Positions 1-5,278 of a stretch of 5,278 bases of DNA are shown here, one piece after another. Position 1 is the stretch's first letter. Every line of letters starts with the position of its first letter. The notes below the pieces were generated by a model. It did no database searches, was not told where the DNA came from, and saw nothing but the letters and a program-made list of their open reading frames with translations. This DNA is from Sideroxydans sp. (GTDB taxonomy: Bacteria; Pseudomonadota; Gammaproteobacteria; Burkholderiales; Gallionellaceae). The stretch is taken from NCBI GenBank assembly GCA_030823965.1, contig JAVBYP010000277.1, positions 1-5,278 of the forward strand, read 5' to 3'. The position numbers were made by a program, and so were the translations under genes.

Positions 1-123
1 CAGCTGCATACGCGCCATATCGTCTGGCGTGTTCACCACGAAGAACAGCGCGAAGGTGAGCAGATTCACACCGATGAGGATGGGAATAGCGTAGAGGATG
101 CGGCGGATGAGGTAGGCGATCAT
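1..123 (-). CDS. ABC transporter inner-membrane permease, DppB/OppB type (N-terminus only)
   Basis: Reading the minus strand from the ATG at 123-121 gives 41 codons that stay open to the window edge, so only the N-terminus is visible. It begins MIAYLIRRILYAIPIL, followed by a hydrophobic run to about residue 31 and then NTPDDMARMQL. A short basic amphipathic start (RR at 7-8) leading into a first membrane helix is the typical opening of DppB/OppB-family permeases, which form half of the membrane channel of peptide and related ABC importers. The ATG overlaps the stop of the upstream binding-protein gene in an ATGA, so the two are very probably co-transcribed and translationally coupled. The family assignment rests on this short stretch and on the neighbour. 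The second permease and the ATPases, if present, would lie beyond the window. Confidence 0.85.
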   Translation of the reverse strand, partial: MIAYLIRRILYAIPILIGVNLLTFALFFVVNTPDDMARMQL

Positions 124-2234
124 TTAGCATCCTCGCGTTTCTTCAGCACACGCCACATCCACACCCCGAACAACGATAGCAACACGAATCCAAGCGCCAA
201 CGGCCAGTACGCGGGACGATTCCATGTGCTGCGCAGCTGTTCGCGTTGGGCCGCATCCACGCGCCAATATTTGAGTTTGTTGTTGGCCATGATGTTGGGC
301 TTGATGTTGTTTAGCCAGCCGTGTTGCAGGACATATTGTTTGGGGTGGTAGCCCCACAGCCACGGGGAGTCGCGGCGCAGTATCTCCAGCGCTTCGTCGA
401 TGATGGCTTGGCGTTGCGGGGCGCTATCCATGTTCTTCATCTGCTCGAACAGGCGATCGAATTCAGGATTGCTGTAGTTGCTGGCGTTCTCGCCGCTGAA
501 CTTCACCTTACCCTGCGGCCCATGCAGCAGGAACAAGAAGTTCTCGGGGTCGGGATAGTCGGCGTTCCAACCGTAGTAATACATCTGCATATCGCCACGG
601 CGTATCTTGTCTTGAAATCGGTTGTAGTCGGTGCTGCGCACATCGAGTTGCACGCCGATCTTGTCGAACTGTTTGCGTATCCAATCCAAGCGCGATTTGT
701 TGCCCACGCCGTTGGCTGTAGTGTCGAGGTGGATGACCAGTGGTTGTTTGGTCTTAGCATCCACGCCGTTGGGGTAGCCTGCTTCTGCCAACAAACGTTT
801 CGCCTCGGTGATGGACTTACGTTTTGGTGCGCCATCCACCCAGTCGTACACATAAGAGTTGATACCGTACTTACCTTCTTTGAAGCCGAAGATGCCGGGC
901 GGGATGGGCGATTGCGCCGAGATGCCGCGCCCGTTGGCGAAGATGGAGATGAACTCTTCGAAGTCCACCGCGATAGCGATGGCACGGCGCAATTTGGTGG
1001 CACGCTCAGAGTTACCGCCCACCACTGGATCTAGCCAGTTGAATCCGGTGTACATGGTAGAAGTGGCCACTGCGGTGTTGAGTGTGATGCCTTGCATCTT
1101 CATCTCGTCACTCACTGCCGCTTCGCCACTCACACTCACTTGCACCGCTTGATCGAAACTGTCCGAGCTGATACCAGAGGCGTCGTAATAGCCTTGCAAG
1201 AATTTGTTCCAATAGGGAATGGTCTCTTTCTCTAACGAGAACACCACTTGGTTGATGAGCGGTAGTGACTTGCCTGCATCCGCCAAATAGCCAGCTTGCG
1301 CATCCCCAGCTTCACCTTCGCTGGGATAGGTCTCGCTGTCGTAATACGGGTTCTTCGTCATCACCATGCGGCGATTGGGATCGTTCTCCGACAGGAAATA
1401 GGGGCCGCTCCCAACTGGCCACCAGTCCAGCGTGAGGTTGCGTTCTTTCATTCCCGCTTGCGCATAGAAACGCTCTACCTCTTGCGGCATGGGCGAGAAG
1501 AAGGGCATCGCCAGCCAGTAGGCGAACTGCGGATATTTGCCGTGGATGGTGATGCGATAAGTGGTGTCGTTTACCACCGCCACACCACTCAATGGATAGC
1601 TCTCTATGTCGAGGAAACCGGGTGACTTGCTGGCAGCTTGCAACGCAGCGGCATATTCCTTAAGGCCGACGATGTACTCGCCCATCACCCCGGCGATGGG
1701 TGTATGTAGCTGCGGATGCACGAGACGTTTGATCTGATGCACGTAATCCGCCGCCGTGACGACACGCGTGCCCACCTGTTTGAAATCACTCAAGGTCTGG
1801 ATGCTGGCTAGATCAGTCACTGTTAGGTGCATGTACTCTGGCACAAAAGCGGGATGCGGCTGGTAGCGCATGTTCGGCTTGATGTGCACTTCATACACGC
1901 TGTAGGCGATGCGCTGGGGCGAAGCCGTAGCTGGCAATGGGCGCTTATCTTTATCTAGGTAACGCACAGACGGCATCTCACTCGCTGCTAGAGGAACGAG
2001 CTGATAGGGACGCTTCAGGTAGTGGTACTGGAGTGGCGGCGAATAGATGTGCGCGAGGAACTCATATTCGTTCTCGCTATATGCCTGTGCGGGGTCGAGG
2101 TGCTTGGGACGCTCGGTGAACGCGGTATAGAGGATGGACTTGCCTGCATCGTCAGCTGGATAGGGATCGTTCCACAGACCGCCATCACAGGCGGTTAGCA
2201 GCAACAAAGACAGGGCAAGCAACATGGATTTCAT
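120..2234 (-). CDS. Peptide-type ABC transporter solute-binding lipoprotein (SBP family 5) with C-terminal membrane helix
   Basis: This protein of 704 residues belongs to the DppA/OppA class (SBP_bac_5) and should capture a peptide or similar solute in the periplasm for the permease encoded next to it. The start is set at the ATG at 2234 because it gives a clean lipoprotein signal: MKSM, a leucine-rich core and the lipobox LTAC with Cys16. An in-frame TTG 33 bases upstream (2267) would only add a basic extension. Family features include VGSGPYFL (274-281), LRRAIAIAVD (415-424) and GWNADYPDPENF (555-566). It is longer than DppA (about 535 residues), partly through a Gly/Glu-rich segment near 300-328. 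Unusually, residues 677-694 (WPLALGFVLLSLFGVWMW) form a predicted membrane helix followed by a basic tail, RVLKKREDAK. Asp17 follows the lipid-bearing Cys, which in E. coli favours retention in the inner membrane. The substrate cannot be read from the sequence, and no strong Shine-Dalgarno precedes the chosen ATG. Confidence 0.93.
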   Translation of the reverse strand: MKSMLLALSLLLLTACDGGLWNDPYPADDAGKSILYTAFTERPKHLDPAQAYSENEYEFLAHIYSPPLQYHYLKRPYQLVPLAASEMPSVRYLDKDKRPLPATASPQRIAYSVYEVHIKPNMRYQPHPAFVPEYMHLTVTDLASIQTLSDFKQVGTRVVTAADYVHQIKRLVHPQLHTPIAGVMGEYIVGLKEYAAALQAASKSPGFLDIESYPLSGVAVVNDTTYRITIHGKYPQFAYWLAMPFFSPMPQEVERFYAQAGMKERNLTLDWWPVGSGPYFLSENDPNRRMVMTKNPYYDSETYPSEGEAGDAQAGYLADAGKSLPLINQVVFSLEKETIPYWNKFLQGYYDASGISSDSFDQAVQVSVSGEAAVSDEMKMQGITLNTAVATSTMYTGFNWLDPVVGGNSERATKLRRAIAIAVDFEEFISIFANGRGISAQSPIPPGIFGFKEGKYGINSYVYDWVDGAPKRKSITEAKRLLAEAGYPNGVDAKTKQPLVIHLDTTANGVGNKSRLDWIRKQFDKIGVQLDVRSTDYNRFQDKIRRGDMQMYYYGWNADYPDPENFLFLLHGPQGKVKFSGENASNYSNPEFDRLFEQMKNMDSAPQRQAIIDEALEILRRDSPWLWGYHPKQYVLQHGWLNNIKPNIMANNKLKYWRVDAAQREQLRSTWNRPAYWPLALGFVLLSLFGVWMWRVLKKREDAK

Positions 2235-2300
2235 GGTGCGAGAGTTTAGCCGAAGGAGCGTCCTCAAGGTAAGATTGAGCCTATCGATAAAGGACTAGAC
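2235..2300. promoter_or_regulatory. Divergent intergenic region between the binding-protein gene and ygfZ
   Basis: These 66 bases separate two divergently transcribed genes, so promoters for both directions would be expected here or within the opposing gene starts. I find no convincing -35/-10 pair on either strand. The region holds an 8-base palindrome, TATCGATA (2282-2289), immediately before the ygfZ ribosome binding site, and a small inverted repeat AGGA-GCG-TCCT (2254-2264). Either could arise by chance. AAAGGA at 2289-2294 is a good Shine-Dalgarno for ygfZ. Confidence 0.35.
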
Positions 2301-3332
2301 ATGATGAATCAAGACTGGCACACATTCCTCTCCACCCAAGGCGCACACCTGCAGGATGGCATCGCTCGACATTTCGGTGATGCCGCCGCTGAGCGCATCG
2401 CTACACGCGATGACACGGTACGTTGCGACCTCTCACAGTACGGTTTGCTCAAGGTCTCTGGCGACGATGCGCAGCCGTTCTTGCAGAACCTGCTGAGCAA
2501 CGACATCCGCGAAGTCACCTCGACGCATGCACAACTCTCCAGCATCAACAACGCCAAAGGGCGTATGTTGGCGAGTATGCTGATCTGGCGTGATGGCAAC
2601 GACTATGTGCTGCAACTGCACCACAGCCTGACCGAACAGATCCGCAAGAAACTTTCGATGTATGTGCTGCGTAGCAAGGTGAAGATCACCGATGTGAGCG
2701 CCGAGTTGGTTTGTATCGGTGTCGCAGGCGCCGATGCTCGCAAGACCTTGCAAGCGCTCTACCCTGCGCTGCCGCAGCAGGCCATGGAAGTCGCCGCACA
2801 AGGTGAAGACAGCGTCCTTTGCCGCGAAGCAGATCGTTTCCAGATCACCACCACATCGCAACATGCCATCGAGTTGTGGCGATCACTTTCCGCACTGCAA
2901 GCTGTCGGCTCGAATTGTTGGGATTGGTTAGATATCCGCGCAGGCGTGCCTTTCGTACAAGCTGCCACGCTCGAAGCCTTCGTGCCGCAGATGCTCAACT
3001 TCGAAGTCATCGGTGGTGTGAATTTCAAAAAAGGTTGCTACCCAGGACAAGAGGTGGTGGCGCGTATGCACTACTTAGGCAAGGCAAGTCGCCGCATGTA
3101 TCTGGCACATCTTGATGATGCGACCGAAGCCAAAGCAGGAGATGTTTTGTTCAGCACGGCATCCGCAGAACAGTCCTGCGGCACGGTAGTGGATGCTCAG
3201 CCCTCACCCAATGGCGGCATGGACCTGCTTGCTGTGGTGCAAACGGCTAGCCATGAAAGTACAACTGTCCATCTTGGAAAAATCGATGGCCCGCAACTGA
3301 GATTCCAAGCATTGCCTTACGCCTTGCCGTGA
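2301..3332 (+). CDS. ygfZ: Folate-binding protein YgfZ (iron-sulfur cluster maintenance)
   Basis: This 343-residue protein belongs to the YgfZ/GcvT-like family, a cytoplasmic tetrahydrofolate-binding factor that in E. coli helps assemble or repair certain iron-sulfur enzymes such as the tRNA-modifying MiaB. The hallmark motif K-G-C-Y-x-G-Q-E is intact at residues 244-251 (KGCYPGQE), with the key Cys at 246, followed by VVARMHYLGKASRRM. The N-terminal GcvT-like segment is recognisable at YGLLKVSGDDAQPFLQNLLS (47-66). Length is close to that of E. coli YgfZ (about 326 residues). Two adjacent ATG codons (2301 and 2304) lie 6 and 9 bases after the AAAGGA Shine-Dalgarno; either may be used. The gene appears to be a single transcription unit, divergent from the transporter genes and convergent with the acetyltransferase gene. 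Nothing in it looks broken. Confidence 0.95.
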   Translation: MMNQDWHTFLSTQGAHLQDGIARHFGDAAAERIATRDDTVRCDLSQYGLLKVSGDDAQPFLQNLLSNDIREVTSTHAQLSSINNAKGRMLASMLIWRDGNDYVLQLHHSLTEQIRKKLSMYVLRSKVKITDVSAELVCIGVAGADARKTLQALYPALPQQAMEVAAQGEDSVLCREADRFQITTTSQHAIELWRSLSALQAVGSNCWDWLDIRAGVPFVQAATLEAFVPQMLNFEVIGGVNFKKGCYPGQEVVARMHYLGKASRRMYLAHLDDATEAKAGDVLFSTASAEQSCGTVVDAQPSPNGGMDLLAVVQTASHESTTVHLGKIDGPQLRFQALPYALP

Positions 3333-3397
3333 GGGCTAGGGAGACGATTCGATCCTTTCGGCTTTTTGTGATGAGGAAGATGCTGCGAACGGACTGA
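3333..3397. other. Convergent intergenic gap, no clear terminator
   Basis: Both ygfZ and the acetyltransferase gene end here, so transcription from each side should stop in or near these 65 bases. There is a run of five T on the plus strand (3363-3367), but I could not find a GC-rich stem just before it, nor a stem serving the other strand. Any terminator may be weak, Rho-dependent, or extend into the coding ends. Confidence 0.3.
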
Positions 3398-3835
3398 CTA
3401 GCGCGGCTTGAGTTCTAGCTTCATCTTGATGTGAGGTAGGCCGGCATCCATGAATTCCTTGCCCTGTATCGAGAAGCCTAGTCCTTCATAGAACGGCACA
3501 GCATGCGTCTGCGCATCGACATCGACGAACTTGTATTTGCGTGATCGTGCTTCGTTCAACAGCGCCTCGACGAGCGCGGTACCCACTCGCTGATCACGCC
3601 AAGGTTTCAACACCGCGATACGACCGATGTGCCCGTTGGTAAAGATTCGCCCGCATCCGACCGCTTCTCCGCTATGACTCAAAGCCAAGGCATGGCGGCA
3701 CTGCTCGTCGAATTCGTCCCACTCCAATTCTTCAGGAACACCCTGTTCACGGATGAACACCGCATCGCGTACAGCGCGCAGTAAAGGTTCTCCATCGTGC
3801 CAACACACCAGACTGACTGTGAACGGATTGCTCAT
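3398..3835 (-). CDS. GNAT-family N-acetyltransferase, YjcF-like
   Basis: The 145-residue protein is a single-domain GNAT acetyltransferase that would move an acetyl group from acetyl-CoA to an unknown acceptor. It resembles the YjcF/ElaA group: VFIREQGVPEELEWDEFD (26-43), VGCGRI (59-64), IGRIAVL (70-76), then DAQTHAVPFYEGLGF and a C-terminal DAGLPHIKMKL. The acetyl-CoA pyrophosphate loop, usually R-x-x-G-x-G, reads RDQRVG (80-85), so the first Gly is replaced by Arg83. This is tolerated in some relatives but is worth noting. The ATG at 3835 is preceded by AAGGGG (3842-3847) with a 6-base spacing, supporting this start. It is the last gene of the tadA operon, 19 bases after the stop of the YkuD-domain gene. 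No substrate can be inferred. Confidence 0.9.
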   Translation of the reverse strand: MSNPFTVSLVCWHDGEPLLRAVRDAVFIREQGVPEELEWDEFDEQCRHALALSHSGEAVGCGRIFTNGHIGRIAVLKPWRDQRVGTALVEALLNEARSRKYKFVDVDAQTHAVPFYEGLGFSIQGKEFMDAGLPHIKMKLELKPR

Positions 3836-3854
3836 AGGATTCCCCTTATTGAAC

Positions 3855-4909
<1,055 letters not shown>

Positions 4910-5278
4910 ATGCCAAACAAAGCAGTCGCCGATTTCACACTACCCGCCACTGGCGGAGTCGATTTCACACTTCACCCCATCCGCAGCAAAGCCTTGGTGA
5001 TCTTCTTCTACCCCAAGGACAACACCCCTGGATGCACCACCGAAGTCCAACAGTTCCGCGACCTGTATCCAGATTTCCAGAAGGCGGATTGTGAGGTCGT
5101 CGGGCTTTCACGTGACAGCGTCAAATCACATGAAGGTTTCAAATCCAAGTTCACCTTACCTTTCGAATTGCTGTCTGATGCGGACGAGACGGTGTGCAAT
5201 TTGTTCGGCGTGATGAAGCAGAAGATGATGTATGGCAAGCAAGTGCGTGGTATCGAGCGCAGCACCTTCGTGCTCGAC
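4910..5278 (+). CDS. bcp: Peroxiredoxin, Bcp/PrxQ type (N-terminal 123 residues, cut by window edge)
   Basis: Bcp/PrxQ enzymes reduce hydrogen peroxide and organic hydroperoxides, using a peroxidatic cysteine recharged by thioredoxin or similar thiols. The open frame runs to the window end (123 codons) without a stop. The active-site stretch FFYPKDNTPGCTTE (32-45) contains the peroxidatic Cys42 in the P-x-x-x-T-x-x-C arrangement (Pro35, Thr39), and LLSDADETVCNLFGV (87-101) and the C-terminal RSTFVLD also match the family. The E. coli-type resolving Cys five residues after the peroxidatic one is absent (Gln47). The other cysteines seen are 61 and 96. The ATG at 4910 is supported by GGAG (4900-4903) six bases upstream. 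Relative to E. coli Bcp the N-terminus is a few residues shorter, starting directly at ADFTLPA. The gene is divergent from tadA. The missing C-terminus is probably about 25-35 residues. Confidence 0.93.
   Translation, partial: MPNKAVADFTLPATGGVDFTLHPIRSKALVIFFYPKDNTPGCTTEVQQFRDLYPDFQKADCEVVGLSRDSVKSHEGFKSKFTLPFELLSDADETVCNLFGVMKQKMMYGKQVRGIERSTFVLD
4930..4971 (+). repeat. 12-base direct repeat flanking a 13-base palindrome inside the peroxiredoxin gene
   Basis: CGATTTCACACT occurs at 4930-4941 and again at 4960-4971, exactly 30 bases apart and in the same frame, so that DFTL is encoded twice with identical bases (residues 8-11 and 18-21). Between the copies lies CCGCCA-C-TGGCGG (4944-4956), a perfect inverted repeat with a one-base centre. 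The second DFTL aligns with the strand that usually follows the first in Bcp proteins, so the protein is not obviously disturbed. It may be chance, a local duplication, or an RNA hairpin close to the start codon. Confidence 0.6.

Noticed and set aside
321..1034. Long plus-strand open frame (237 codons) opposite the binding-protein gene
   Set aside because: It lies wholly antisense to a well-supported protein, has no recognisable domain, and its length is explained by the codon bias of the opposite strand.
2235..2267. N-terminal extension of the binding protein from a TTG at 2267
   Set aside because: It would place 11 residues with three arginines before an already complete lipoprotein signal that begins at the ATG at 2234, and no good ribosome binding site supports the TTG.
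2433..2864. Minus-strand open frame (143 codons) opposite ygfZ
   Set aside because: It is a shadow of the ygfZ coding frame with no family resemblance and an unlikely composition.
3363..3367. T-run after ygfZ as an intrinsic terminator
   Set aside because: I could not build a stable GC-rich stem directly upstream of it.

Overview
The window reads as an ordinary chromosomal segment of a Gram-negative proteobacterium with moderate GC content. The protein styles (YgfZ, TadA, a Bcp/PrxQ peroxiredoxin, a short YkuD protein and a lipoprotein peptide-binding protein) suggest Betaproteobacteria, perhaps the Nitrosomonadales/Gallionellaceae. That placement is an inference from protein resemblance, not from a marker gene. 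It is densely coded: no gene-free stretch exceeds about 115 bases, and I see no RNA gene, mobile element or CRISPR array.

Layout. (1) Bases 1-2234, minus strand: the start of an ABC-transporter inner-membrane permease (cut by the window edge), overlapped by four bases by a long peptide/oligopeptide-type solute-binding lipoprotein. (2) A 66-base divergent gap. (3) Bases 2301-3332, plus strand: ygfZ, a folate-binding protein of iron-sulfur cluster maintenance. (4) A 65-base convergent gap. (5) Bases 3398-4795, minus strand: a compact operon transcribed in the order tadA (tRNA adenosine deaminase), a short YkuD-type L,D-transpeptidase-like protein, and a YjcF-like GNAT acetyltransferase. The first two overlap by four bases and the third starts 19 bases after the second. 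(6) A 114-base divergent gap. (7) Bases 4910-5278, plus strand: the start of a Bcp/PrxQ peroxiredoxin, cut by the window edge.

How the genes relate. The binding protein and permease form one uptake system. TadA, the YkuD protein and the acetyltransferase share a transcript but have no obvious common pathway. YgfZ and the peroxiredoxin are both linked to oxidative or iron-sulfur stress in other bacteria, but here they are separate transcription units.

I do not see a clearly new multi-gene system. The points most worth a second look are: a solute-binding protein that appears tethered to the inner membrane at both ends and translationally coupled to its permease; a YkuD-domain protein that cannot carry a signal peptide; and a peroxiredoxin lacking the usual neighbouring resolving cysteine.
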